Source: an uncultured Aliiroseovarius sp.
GTDB lineage: Bacteria > Pseudomonadota > Alphaproteobacteria > Rhodobacterales > Rhodobacteraceae
Direction of reading: 5' to 3'
DNA: 64,000 nucleotides
Assembly (NCBI RefSeq): GCF_947497285.1
Contig: NZ_CANMFT010000008.1
Location: forward strand, 124,001-188,000
Part shown: in pieces, positions 18,662 to 28,356 of the stretch
Layout of the letters: each line of letters opens with the position of its first letter
How positions within the stretch are numbered: position 1 is the stretch's first letter
The notes under the pieces: generated by a model
Told to the model about the DNA's origin: nothing
What the model saw: the letters and a program-made list of their open reading frames with translations, nothing else
The model's database searches: none
Program-made: the position numbers and the translations under genes

Positions 18662-20293
18662 TCAATTTCTTGGCACAGCGGCCATCATCGCCTGCACATG
18701 TGACACCAGGGCGCGGGTCGATCCGTCCAGCCCTGCCCCATCACGCGCGCCGGTCACCACCGGTTCCAGCGCGACAGCCAGTTCCTTGCCCAGTTCGACG
18801 CCCCATTGGTCGAACGAGTTGATGCCAAGGATCACGCCCTCCACAAACACCCGATGTTCATAAAGCGCGATGATCTGGCCCAAGACATGCGGCGTCAGCT
18901 TGGGATAGACCAACGTGGTCGACGGGCGGTTGCCGGGAAAGACGCGGTGCGCGGCCTGCCGCTCCAGCTCGTCTCCGCTAAAGTCCATGGCCGCCATCAG
19001 CGCGCGCGCTTTCTCCAGACTGCGCCCCTGCATCAGGGCTTGCGACTGTGCAAGGCAGTTGGCGACGAGCAAGCTGTGTTGATGGGCCAGCTCACCCTCA
19101 TGCCCTGTCGCGCCCACGAGAAATTCACATGGAATGATATCCGTGCCCTGATGGATCAATTGATAGAACGCATGTTGGCCGTTGGTGCCGGGTTCGCCCC
19201 AGACCACGGGGCCTGACGGCACGGACAATGGTTGCCCGTCCAGCGCCACGCGTTTTCCGTTGCTTTCCATCTCGAGCTGTTGAAGGTAGGCCGGCAGCCG
19301 TGCAAGGCGTTGTTCATAGGGTAAAACAGCCCGTGTCGGGTAGCCACAGACCTGCCGATGCCAAATCCCGACAAGCGCCAGCATCAAGGGCATGTTCGCG
19401 CGCCCGTCTGTGGTGCGGAAATGGTCGTCCATATCGCGCGCACCGGCCAGCAATTGTTCAAACCGCTCAGGCCCGATCGCGATCATCAGCGAAAGCCCGA
19501 TGGGGCCCCACACCGAATATCGCCCGCCAACCCAGTCTTCAAAGCCGAACACGCGTTCAGCGGCGATGCCCCAATCGGTGGTCTTTTCAAGGTTCGAGGA
19601 CAGCGCCACGAAATGCAGCCCGACCCCGGCTGCCCCAAGATCACGCATCAGCCAATCGCGCGCCGTCGCGGCATTGGTCATCGTTTCGATGGTCGTAAAG
19701 GTCTTGGATGCCACGATCACCAGCGTTTCGGCCGGGTTCAACCCCGACAGCACATCCGCGATCTGCGCCCCGTCCACGTTCGACACAAAATGAACCCGTG
19801 GCCCGTCATGGTAGGGCGACAGCGCCAGCGTCGCCATGGCGGGCCCCAGATCAGAGCCACCGATCCCGATATTGACCACATCGCGAAAGCGTCCGCCACC
19901 GGGGGCTCGGATCTGACCGGATCGCAAACGAGACGCGAAATCGCGCATACGGGTCAGCGTCTGGCGCACCTCTGGCATGACATCCTGACCGTCAACGTGG
20001 ATTTGTGCCTCGGACCCGGCACGCAACGCCGTGTGCAGCACAGCGCGCCCTTCGGTGAGGTTGATTTTTTCGCCACAGAACATCGCGTCGCGCCGTGATG
20101 CCACCTGCGCCGCATCCGCCAGTGCCAACAGCAAGTCAACGCCCGTATCGTCCAACGCGGTCTTGGACCAGTCGAACACCAGCCCGTTCGTGCGCGTTGA
20201 AAACGCCGCCGCGCGGTCGCCATCCGCAAACAACGCGGCGATATCACGGTCCTTATTGGCGTCGTGATAGACCTTCAGATCACTGATATCCAT
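18662..20293 (-). CDS. pgi: Glucose-6-phosphate isomerase
   Basis: [68 protein letters not shown]. Confidence 0.97.
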   Translation of the reverse strand: MDISDLKVYHDANKDRDIAALFADGDRAAAFSTRTNGLVFDWSKTALDDTGVDLLLALADAAQVASRRDAMFCGEKINLTEGRAVLHTALRAGSEAQIHVDGQDVMPEVRQTLTRMRDFASRLRSGQIRAPGGGRFRDVVNIGIGGSDLGPAMATLALSPYHDGPRVHFVSNVDGAQIADVLSGLNPAETLVIVASKTFTTIETMTNAATARDWLMRDLGAAGVGLHFVALSSNLEKTTDWGIAAERVFGFEDWVGGRYSVWGPIGLSLMIAIGPERFEQLLAGARDMDDHFRTTDGRANMPLMLALVGIWHRQVCGYPTRAVLPYEQRLARLPAYLQQLEMESNGKRVALDGQPLSVPSGPVVWGEPGTNGQHAFYQLIHQGTDIIPCEFLVGATGHEGELAHQHSLLVANCLAQSQALMQGRSLEKARALMAAMDFSGDELERQAAHRVFPGNRPSTTLVYPKLTPHVLGQIIALYEHRVFVEGVILGINSFDQWGVELGKELAVALEPVVTGARDGAGLDGSTRALVSHVQAMMAAVPRN

Positions 20294-20317
20294 TGTTCCC
20301 CCACCCCGTGTTGGCAG

Positions 20318-20992
20318 CTAGGCCGCCCAATGCACCGTCATATCCGGCAAAACGGCTTTGACCGGTGCCTCGATCGCGTCATCCGCCTTGAGCGCCACGG
20401 CCAAAGCCGCGCGTTTCGCTTCACCCAGGATCAACAGGTGTTTTGACATCGCCCCGTTCAGAACCGGGGCGGTCAGCGTGACGCGCGGCTCGCTCGCCCC
20501 TGGCGCGCGCATAGCAAGCACGGCCGGCGCACGCGTCGACAACGCATCTGACAGCCGATCTGCCCCCGGAAACAAGCTGGCCGTGTGCATATCAGCCCCC
20601 ATCCCCAGCAGCACGATCGACAAGGGCAAGGCATCAGAAACCCCGCGCGACAGGGCGTCCAGGCTGTCTTCGGGTGCTGCGGTGTCCGCGTAAAGCGGCA
20701 CCAGACGCGCCTTGGCGGCGTTGTTGACCAACAGCCGCGCCTTCAACAACGCCGTATTTGACCGCGGGTCGCTTTCCGGCACCCAGCGTTCGTCGGTCAA
20801 CATGACATCCACCCGCGCCCAATCCAGATCGACAGCGCAAAGGGCATCGAACACCGGACCGGGAGACGTCCCGCCGGGCACCGCCAACGACGCGCGATCC
20901 TCGTGATCCAGCATCGCCACCAATTCCGAGGCCAGCGTGTCCGCCAAATCCAGCATCATCATGTCGCGATCGGCATATTCGATCAGTTTCAT
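20318..20992 (-). CDS. pgl: 6-phosphogluconolactonase
   Basis: LAVPGGTSPGPVFDALCAVDLDWARVDVMLTDERWVPESDPRSN; GMGADMHTASLFPG; overlaps zwf by 4 bp. Confidence 0.95.
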   Translation of the reverse strand: MKLIEYADRDMMMLDLADTLASELVAMLDHEDRASLAVPGGTSPGPVFDALCAVDLDWARVDVMLTDERWVPESDPRSNTALLKARLLVNNAAKARLVPLYADTAAPEDSLDALSRGVSDALPLSIVLLGMGADMHTASLFPGADRLSDALSTRAPAVLAMRAPGASEPRVTLTAPVLNGAMSKHLLILGEAKRAALAVALKADDAIEAPVKAVLPDMTVHWAA

Positions 20993-22443
20993 TCGCGGAT
21001 CTCCCTCCAGCGACGTCCGTCTTTGTGGAGCAGCATAAGCGCCTCTTCCGGTCCCGTCGAGAAAGCGTCGTAAAGCCTGGGCTTGTCGCGACGGTCTACC
21101 CAGCCAGCAATGATCGGATCGGTCCAGGCCCAGGCGGCTTCTACTTCGTCTCCGCGCATGAACAGCGTTTGGTTGCCCCGAATCACATCCATGATCAGCC
21201 GTTCATAGGCATCAGGGGCATCGGCCACATCATCGCCAAGGGCTTCTGCAAAGGTCATATCCAACGGCACGTCGATCAGACGCATGCCGCCCAGTCCGGG
21301 TTCCTTGATCGTGACCTTCAAATCCATGCCTTCATTGGGTTGCAGGCGGATCGACAATTCGTTGGCGGACTGGCCGGTATCCTCTTCAAAGATCGAATGA
21401 GGCGGTTCCTTGAAGCGCACGACGATTTCGGACATCCGGGCGCGCAGACGTTTGCCCGTGCGCAGATAGAAGGGTGTCCCGTTCCAGCGCCAGTTCGAGA
21501 TATGCAGCTTCATCGCCACAAAGCTTTCAGTGGTGCTGGCATCGGTTTCGGCGTCCTGAAGATAGGTCGCCACGCTGTCGCCACCGCGATATTGCCCCCG
21601 CACGATATCGTCAGAGGTCACCGGATCAAGGGCGCGTATGATCTTCAGTTTCTCGTCACGCACAGCGTCAGGTTCGAATTTCGAAGGCGGCTCCATCGCG
21701 GTCAGGCAAAGAAGCTGCATCAGGTGGTTCTGCACCATGTCGCGCATCGCGCCCGACTTGTCATAGTAACTGCCGCGACCTTCGACCCCGACGGTTTCGG
21801 CCACCGTGATCTGGATGTGGTCCACGTATTGCGCATTCCACAGCGGTTCAAACAGCATGTTTCCAAAGCGCAAGGCCATAAGGTTCTGGACGGTTTCCTT
21901 TCCAAGGTAGTGGTCGATGCGATAAATCTGACCCTCATCGAAATGCCGGGCCAGCACCTGGTTCAGCGCCCGCGCAGTCGCCTGATCATGCCCAAAGGGC
22001 TTTTCGACCACGATGCGCGCCTCGGGCCCGGCAATGCCATGGCGATGCAAGCGTTCCGCGATGGGCCCAAACAGGTTTGGTCCGACCGAGAAATAGAAGG
22101 CCTGCACGTGCTCATCGCGAATTTCGGCCTTTAGCTTGTCCCATCCCTGTTCCCCAACCGCGTCGACCTGAACAAAACACAGCCTGTCAAGAAAGGCTGA
22201 CAACACCTTGGGATCGCACTTCTTTTTGGAAATGAATTCGCGCACCGCTTCGCTGACGAACGCCCGATACCCTTCGGTATCCATGTCGCTGCGCGCCACG
22301 CCGATGATGCGCGCGGTGTCGGGCATTTGTTCATCTTGAAAACGCCGATACAGACCGGGCAGGATCTTGCGGCGCGCAAGGTCACCCGTGCCCCCAAAGA
22401 TCACAAGGTCGAACGGATCGACTGGAATGACGCGAGAGACCAT
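20989..22443 (-). CDS. zwf: Glucose-6-phosphate 1-dehydrogenase
   Basis: DLVIFGGTGDLARRKILPGLYRRF, RIVVEKPFGHDQATAR, YRIDHYLGKETVQNLMALRFGN. Confidence 0.97.
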   Translation of the reverse strand: MVSRVIPVDPFDLVIFGGTGDLARRKILPGLYRRFQDEQMPDTARIIGVARSDMDTEGYRAFVSEAVREFISKKKCDPKVLSAFLDRLCFVQVDAVGEQGWDKLKAEIRDEHVQAFYFSVGPNLFGPIAERLHRHGIAGPEARIVVEKPFGHDQATARALNQVLARHFDEGQIYRIDHYLGKETVQNLMALRFGNMLFEPLWNAQYVDHIQITVAETVGVEGRGSYYDKSGAMRDMVQNHLMQLLCLTAMEPPSKFEPDAVRDEKLKIIRALDPVTSDDIVRGQYRGGDSVATYLQDAETDASTTESFVAMKLHISNWRWNGTPFYLRTGKRLRARMSEIVVRFKEPPHSIFEEDTGQSANELSIRLQPNEGMDLKVTIKEPGLGGMRLIDVPLDMTFAEALGDDVADAPDAYERLIMDVIRGNQTLFMRGDEVEAAWAWTDPIIAGWVDRRDKPRLYDAFSTGPEEALMLLHKDGRRWREIRE

Positions 22444-22460
22444 GGGAACCTCCAAGACTG

Positions 22461-22474
22461 CGTTAGCGCTAACG
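22461..22474. promoter_or_regulatory. Perfect 14-bp palindrome upstream of zwf; LacI-family-like operator candidate
   Basis: CGTTAGCGCTAACG, CG-centred, 17 bp upstream of the zwf ATG. Confidence 0.6.
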
Positions 22475-22558
22475 AACTGTGTGAAATGCGTTCTACCGAT
22501 CAATACCCACGAAGTCTAGCATTCATCGGCGCGACCTCAAGCGAAAGTGGTCCGTCAC

Positions 22559-23509
22559 CTAGCCCGTCATGACACACAAAAGCTCGAACATGATCGAGGC
22601 GCCCAGATATGCGGTTGCGCCGGATGCATCGAACGGGGGCGAGACTTCAACCAGATCTGCCCCGACAATCTTAGTCCCACGCAAGCCGCGCACCACGTCG
22701 AGCGCCTGAAACGAGTTTGGGCCACCCACTTCCGGCGTGCCGGTGCCGGGCGCAAAGGCCGGGTCAACAAAGTCGATATCGTAGCTGACATAGGTGTCGC
22801 CTGATCCCGCGATGTCACGAGCTTCGGCCATCACATCGGCCACGCCACGCTTGTGGAATTCTTCGATCGGGATGACCCGGATGCCAACGCTTTCGGCGAA
22901 ATCCCGGTCCTCGTTGTCATAAGCCGTGCCACGAATACCGATCATCACCACACGCAGAGGGTCCAGAAGCCCCTCCTCCACCGCGCGGCGGAACGGGGTG
23001 CCGTGGGTATACATGGTCCCGCCGAAATAGGAGTGATACAAATCCGTGTGGCTGTCGAAATGCACCATGCCCAGCGGCTTGTCTTTGGCCAAAGCGCGCA
23101 AAATCGGCAGGGTGCACAGATGGTCGCCGCCCGCTGTCAGCGGCCTGATCCCCGCCGCCTTCACCCGTTCATAGAACCGCTCCATCCGCTGCAAACTGTC
23201 CATCAGGTCGGCGGGGTTTGGGGCCACATCGCCCAGATCGGCGCAGTTCGCGGCCTCGAACGGGCGCACACCGGTCGCCCCGTTTTGCGCACGGATCATG
23301 GTGGACAGATCGCGCAATTGTCGCGGGCCGTGGCGTGGGCCGGGCCGGTTCGTCGTGCCCCCATCCCACGGTGCGCCGATCAACCCGATCTGCACCTCGG
23401 GAAATCGGGGATGGTCAAATTCGACGTGTGGCAGACGCATGAAGGTCGGCACACCTGCAAAGCGCGGCAGATCGAATCCAGAAATCGGCGTGAAGAACGG
23501 ATCAGACAT
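22559..23509 (-). CDS. Ureohydrolase (agmatinase/arginase family), paralog 1
   Basis: GGDHLCTLPILRALAKDKPLGMVHFDSHTDLYHSYFGG; SYDIDFVDPAFAPGTGTPEVGG. Confidence 0.93.
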   Translation of the reverse strand: MSDPFFTPISGFDLPRFAGVPTFMRLPHVEFDHPRFPEVQIGLIGAPWDGGTTNRPGPRHGPRQLRDLSTMIRAQNGATGVRPFEAANCADLGDVAPNPADLMDSLQRMERFYERVKAAGIRPLTAGGDHLCTLPILRALAKDKPLGMVHFDSHTDLYHSYFGGTMYTHGTPFRRAVEEGLLDPLRVVMIGIRGTAYDNEDRDFAESVGIRVIPIEEFHKRGVADVMAEARDIAGSGDTYVSYDIDFVDPAFAPGTGTPEVGGPNSFQALDVVRGLRGTKIVGADLVEVSPPFDASGATAYLGASIMFELLCVMTG

Positions 23510-23559
23510 GGCGAAGCTCCCTTTTCATGAAGGCAGGCTATCGCCTTGCGCAGTCACCG

Positions 23560-24144
23560 TCACGCCTCCAGTTCGGCATCCCAATAGAGGAAATCCATCC
23601 AGCTTTCATGCAAGTGGCCCGGCGGAAACTTGCGCCCGATGTTGCGCAATTCTTCCGCAGCAGGCTGGCGCGGCGGTTTGCGCAGGTTCAGCCCGGAAAA
23701 CCGCAGGGGCTTTGACCCTTTGCGCAGGTTGCATTTCTGGCAGGCGGCCACGACATTTTCCCAACTGGTCACGCCACCTGCGGCCCGTGGCACCACATGA
23801 TCAAAGGTCAGATCCCCCTTGGCCCCGCAATACTGGCAACAAAATTCGTCCCTCAAAAAAAGATTAAAGCGCGTGAAGGCCACGCGCTTTTGAGGTTTCA
23901 CATAGTCTTTCAGGACAACGACCGAGGGGATCCGTATCTCAAGCGACGGGCTTCGGACCACCTCGTCATATTCGACCAATATGTTGACCCGGTCCAGCAC
24001 CGCGGCCTTCACCGCCTCTTGCCAAGGCCACAGTGACAAAGGGTAGTAGGAAAGCGGTCTGTAGTCGGCATTGAGCACCAGGGCCGCGTGGTTCTTCACG
24101 CCACCCCCTTCGCGCACAAAATCTGTCCTGAAGTCTCCGTCCAT
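23560..24144 (-). CDS. HNH endonuclease family protein
   Basis: LVLNADYRPLSYYPLSLWPWQEAVKAAVLDRVNIL..CQYCGAKGDLTFDHVVPRAAGGVTSWENVVAACQKCN. Confidence 0.92.
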   Translation of the reverse strand: MDGDFRTDFVREGGGVKNHAALVLNADYRPLSYYPLSLWPWQEAVKAAVLDRVNILVEYDEVVRSPSLEIRIPSVVVLKDYVKPQKRVAFTRFNLFLRDEFCCQYCGAKGDLTFDHVVPRAAGGVTSWENVVAACQKCNLRKGSKPLRFSGLNLRKPPRQPAAEELRNIGRKFPPGHLHESWMDFLYWDAELEA

Positions 24145-24311
24145 CGTGCCACATCACCTCACCTTATCGACCCGTCGCGGTCGGATCAGGGCGAGATACC
24201 CGCCCCAGCAATATAAGATGACTATATATGGGCAATTCAACCTGACAACCCCTAGATATAGAGGCCGCACCGGCATCACACCACCGTCCGTCAAGATGGT
24301 GGAAACGCCAG

Positions 24312-24998
24312 CTACTTGGGCTGTGCGGCGCGCGCGATGCCCAGCTTGTCTTGCATGAAGCTCAGCGCGACCGACAGGCCATCCATGGCGATGCCGTGCC
24401 CCGTGCCCTTCATGATGAAGCCGTAGGTCTCGAACCCTTCGGCTTGCAGGATCTCGCCGCTTTCCGAAAAATGGCCGGGCGGAACCATGTCATCCTGATC
24501 GCCATGCACCAGCAACACCGGTGGTTTCGATTTCACCTGCTCCGCGAACTGGTCAGGTTCCAGCATGCGTCCGGAAAACGCCACAAGCCCCGCGATCGGC
24601 TCGGCCCGGCGCGGCAGCACGCGTAGCGCCATCATCGTGCCTTGCGAAAACCCAAAAACGATGAGCTGTTCAGGGGTTATCCCCTCATCTTCAAGCACCT
24701 GATCCAAGAAGGCATCGATATCCAGCGCGGCCTGATTGGCACCGTTCATGCTGTCTTCTTCGGAAGAACCATCAAGCCACGGAATCGGGAACCACTGAAA
24801 GCCCACCGGGTTTCCTGCGCATTTCTCGGGGGCGTCGGGCGCGATGAACGTGGTATCCGGCATGTGTTCTGACAGCGGATCAGACAGACCCAAAAGGTCC
24901 GCGCCATCCGCGCCATACCCGTGCAGAAACACGACGACCGACTTGGTCGTGCCCGAGGCAGCCTCGCGGCGTTTTACATCCAGAATGCGGTTCATCAT
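24312..24998 (-). CDS. Alpha/beta hydrolase (phospholipase/carboxylesterase family)
   Basis: VVVFLHGYGADGADLLGLSDPLSEHMPDTTFIAPDAP; GFSQGTMMAL. Confidence 0.92.
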   Translation of the reverse strand: MMNRILDVKRREAASGTTKSVVVFLHGYGADGADLLGLSDPLSEHMPDTTFIAPDAPEKCAGNPVGFQWFPIPWLDGSSEEDSMNGANQAALDIDAFLDQVLEDEGITPEQLIVFGFSQGTMMALRVLPRRAEPIAGLVAFSGRMLEPDQFAEQVKSKPPVLLVHGDQDDMVPPGHFSESGEILQAEGFETYGFIMKGTGHGIAMDGLSVALSFMQDKLGIARAAQPK

Positions 24999-25633
24999 GC
25001 GACCCCTTCGCGTTTTTTCTCGACCCGGTAATACGCCCAGAGCAGCCGGGCTGCAACGCCCCTCCAGGGTGTCCAGTCTGCGGCCATGGTGCGCAGCGCT
25101 TTGTCGGTTGGCCGGGTGGGCAGATCAAACAGCATCCGGGCCGCCTCTTGTAAGGCCAGATCACCCGCCGGAAAGATGTCGGCGCGGGCCAGCGCGAACA
25201 AGGCATAGATTTCGGCGGTCCAAAGCCCAATACCCGGCACGGCAGTCAGGGTCGCGATCACCTGATCTGACGGTGCGCGACGCAATGCTGGGTAATCCAG
25301 CCCCGCCCCAGCCAGCGCGTGGGCATAACGGATTTTGGGGCGCGACAGGCCCAAAGCGGCAAGACCTTCCGGGCTGGCTTGGGCGACGCTGTCGGGTGTG
25401 GTCATCCCGGCCGCGTCAATCCGCGCCCAGATCGCCGCCGCCGACGCGGTTGAAACCTGCTGACCGACGATGGCAAACAAGAGGGCTTCAAAACCGTCGT
25501 CGCGAAGGCGCAGCGGTATTTCGTCGATCTGATCCAGAACACCCTGAAATCTGGGCTCCTTGGCGCAAAGCCACGCGGCACCTTCGTGCAAGCAATCCGG
25601 CCCACGGATCAGGCGCTCTGTGTGGTCAGCCAC
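24995..25633 (-). CDS. DNA-3-methyladenine glycosylase (AlkA/HhH-GPD family)
   Basis: AIVGQQVSTASAAAIWARIDA..LGLSRPKIRYAHALA..LTAVPGIGLWTAEIYALFALARADIFPAGDLALQEA. Confidence 0.92.
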   Translation of the reverse strand: MADHTERLIRGPDCLHEGAAWLCAKEPRFQGVLDQIDEIPLRLRDDGFEALLFAIVGQQVSTASAAAIWARIDAAGMTTPDSVAQASPEGLAALGLSRPKIRYAHALAGAGLDYPALRRAPSDQVIATLTAVPGIGLWTAEIYALFALARADIFPAGDLALQEAARMLFDLPTRPTDKALRTMAADWTPWRGVAARLLWAYYRVEKKREGVA

Positions 25634-26340
25634 GTCAGCGCCTCTTGAGCGGTTTGCGCATGATCGCAGTCCAACATCGCGGGCCGGTCCAGCAAGGCGA
25701 CCGGCAACCCCAAGGCGCGCGCTGCATCAAGCTTTGCGCGGGTCGGACCACCTGAGTTTTTTGCCACAACCCACTCTACTGCATATGTTTTCAGCAAACG
25801 CATTTCATAAGCCAGAACAAAAGGCGGCTGGCCGATAATCCAGCTTCCCTCATAGGGAAACGGGTCATTTGTTCGGTCCACACGCCGGCAAAACAGCGTT
25901 CTGCCTTTTGCAAGACCGGCCCATTTGTCGATGGATTGCGCCCCGGTCGCCAGAAACACGCGCGCGCGCTGCGGGATCAGCTTTTCGACGTCTTTCTCCG
26001 TTTCAACACTGTGCCACAGATCGCCGTCCTGAGCGCGCCAGGCGGGGCGCAGCAGGCGCAGATATGGCACCCCCAATCGCCGCGCAATGGTCAGGCTGCG
26101 GCTGGAAATCTGGGTTGCGAACGGATGCGTTGCGTCAATCACGGCGTCAAACTCGCCGTCTTGCATAAAGCGTTCTTGCGCGGCCTCGCCTCCAAACCCG
26201 CCCCTGCGAGTTTGGATGGGGAACAACCTTGGCGCGTCGGTGACACCCGCCAGTGACGCGACCGCATCCACGCCGTCTGCGACGAACAGGTCCGCCAGCG
26301 CGCGCGCTTCTTGCGTTCCTGCCAGCAGTAAGGTTTTCAC
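25609..26340 (-). CDS. cobK: Precorrin-6A reductase
   Basis: MKTLLLAGTQEARALADLF..AVIDATHPFATQISSRSLTIARRLGVPYLRLLRPAW. Confidence 0.93.
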   Translation of the reverse strand: MKTLLLAGTQEARALADLFVADGVDAVASLAGVTDAPRLFPIQTRRGGFGGEAAQERFMQDGEFDAVIDATHPFATQISSRSLTIARRLGVPYLRLLRPAWRAQDGDLWHSVETEKDVEKLIPQRARVFLATGAQSIDKWAGLAKGRTLFCRRVDRTNDPFPYEGSWIIGQPPFVLAYEMRLLKTYAVEWVVAKNSGGPTRAKLDAARALGLPVALLDRPAMLDCDHAQTAQEALTWLTTQSA

Positions 26341-27389
26341 GACGCCCGCGCGATCACCGCGCCTTTGCGGTCGATCATGACAACATCAAGGGCAACGTCC
26401 GCATCCCGCAACATCTTGGCGGCCTCGCGCCGGGCTTTCTCGACGATCAAGTCTGACATCTTTTTTCCATGTTTTTCATAGGCCTCAAGGGCCGTATTCA
26501 TGTGCTTTACTTCGGCGTCATCCAGCCAGATGGCGAGTGTTTCAAAATTCACCTGACTGCGTCCTGAATGCAGATCGCGCGCGCCTTGTGCCAGTTTCGT
26601 CAATTTTCCAATACCTCCGCCAATGGTCGCACGCTGGATCGGGTGGCGCGCGAGATATTTCAACAATCCCCCAACAAAATCCCCCATATCAAGCATTGCG
26701 CCATCCGGTAGGCCATAAAGCGCCTGCACCGCGCGTTCGGACGTTGCGCCTGTGCAGCCCGCCACATGTGCCAACCCCTCGGCGCGGGCCACGTCAATGC
26801 CCCGGTGGATCGAGGCGATCCATGCGGCGCAGGAAAACGGGCGAACGATGCCCGTCGTGCCAAGGATCGACAGCCCGCCTTTGATGCCAAGACGCGGATT
26901 CCAAGTCTTTTCAGCCAGTTCCGCGCCATTCCTAACCGAGATCGTGACATCCAGATCCGCGCTTTTTCCGAACGCATCCGCCGCTTCGTGAATGACCCCT
27001 TTCATCATCTGGCGCGGCACAGGGTTGATCGCGGGTTCGCCCGGTGGAATGGGCAGGCCGGGTTTGGTGACGATGCCCACGCCATCACCTGCCAGAAAGC
27101 GGATGCCTTGCCCCGGTTGCCTGGACGCGACATGCGCGCGGATCAGGGCACCGTGGGTCACATCCGGGTCGTCGCCCGCATCCTTGATGATCGCGGCTTC
27201 GGCCCAGCCGTCATCCCGCGCGGCCTCTTCAATCTGGAATGTTGGGGTTTCACCTTTGGGCAGGGTGATCGTGACCTGTGACGGCACACCTGCGCCCCAC
27301 ACCCCCTCCAGCGCCGCCTTTACGGCAGCCGTAGCGCAGGCGCCCGTGGTCCAGCCACGGCGCAGTTTGGGGGGCAAATCACTGCTCAT
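26337..27389 (-). CDS. cbiD: Cobalt-precorrin-5B C(1)-methyltransferase (CbiD)
   Basis: LRRGWTTGACATAAVKAALEGVWG..VTITLPKGE..KDAGDDPDVTHGALI. Confidence 0.94.
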   Translation of the reverse strand: MSSDLPPKLRRGWTTGACATAAVKAALEGVWGAGVPSQVTITLPKGETPTFQIEEAARDDGWAEAAIIKDAGDDPDVTHGALIRAHVASRQPGQGIRFLAGDGVGIVTKPGLPIPPGEPAINPVPRQMMKGVIHEAADAFGKSADLDVTISVRNGAELAEKTWNPRLGIKGGLSILGTTGIVRPFSCAAWIASIHRGIDVARAEGLAHVAGCTGATSERAVQALYGLPDGAMLDMGDFVGGLLKYLARHPIQRATIGGGIGKLTKLAQGARDLHSGRSQVNFETLAIWLDDAEVKHMNTALEAYEKHGKKMSDLIVEKARREAAKMLRDADVALDVVMIDRKGAVIARAS

Positions 27390-27486
27390 CGCGCCGACTA
27401 TAGGCGCAGCGGTGCACGCCGCCAATCCATCGTTTGGGGTCGCAACGGCGCTTTTCGTTGCCCGCCGTCCGGTGCATAAGAAGCCA

Positions 27487-28356
27487 ATGAGCGAGTCGTC
27501 CACTTATACCCCGCCCCCCTTGCCAGGAACTGACTGGCCCGTGATGCAACCCGGTTGGGTGTGGCTGTGCGGCGCCGGTCCCGGCGATCCCGGGCTTTTG
27601 ACGATCCATGCGCTCAACGCGCTGTCCCAGGCCGATGTGATCGTGCATGACGCGCTGGTGGCACCCGAGATCTTGGCGTGGGCGCGTGCCGATGCTGAAG
27701 CGATCTATGCCGGCAAGCGCGGTGGCAAGCCCTCGGCCTTGCAGCGCGATATTTCCCTGCAACTGGTGGATTTGGCGCGCGCCGGCAAGAAGGTCCTGCG
27801 CCTGAAAGGTGGCGATCCCTTTGTATTCGGACGTGGTGGCGAAGAAGGTCAGACCCTTGTGCAGCATGGCGTTCCGATCCGCATTATTCCCGGCATCTCG
27901 GCCGGGATTGGCGGGCTGGCTTATGCGGGCGTTCCCGTCACCCACCGTGACGTCAACCAATCGGTGACCTTCGTGACGGGGCACGACCAGTCGGGCGAAA
28001 CGCCCGGCACGCTGGATTGGGCCGCGATTGCGCGCGGATCACAGGTAATCGTGATCTATATGGGCATGAAGCATCTGGACCGCATCCGCACTGCGCTGGT
28101 CGAGGCGGGTCGCCCGAGTGATGAGCCGGTGGCGATCACTTCAAACGCGACGACGCCGCAGCAGCAGGTTTTGGAAACCACCCTTGGCAGCTGCGTCGAG
28201 GACGCCGCGCGCGACGGGATCGGCGCGCCTGCGATCATCTGCGTCGGTCGCGCCGTCCTGATGCGACAGGCCTTGGACTGGCAGGCGATGGCAGCCGGTC
28301 ATGCGCCCCGCAACACCGACCCGCTGGGCCGTGGGCGCCCGGCCGAGGATCGGTGA
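27487..28356 (+). CDS. cobA: Uroporphyrinogen-III C-methyltransferase
   Basis: VWLCGAGPGDPGLLTIHALNALSQADVIVHDALV..VLRLKGGDPFVFGRGGEE..YAGVPVTHRDVNQSVTFVTGH. Confidence 0.96.
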   Translation: MSESSTYTPPPLPGTDWPVMQPGWVWLCGAGPGDPGLLTIHALNALSQADVIVHDALVAPEILAWARADAEAIYAGKRGGKPSALQRDISLQLVDLARAGKKVLRLKGGDPFVFGRGGEEGQTLVQHGVPIRIIPGISAGIGGLAYAGVPVTHRDVNQSVTFVTGHDQSGETPGTLDWAAIARGSQVIVIYMGMKHLDRIRTALVEAGRPSDEPVAITSNATTPQQQVLETTLGSCVEDAARDGIGAPAIICVGRAVLMRQALDWQAMAAGHAPRNTDPLGRGRPAEDR

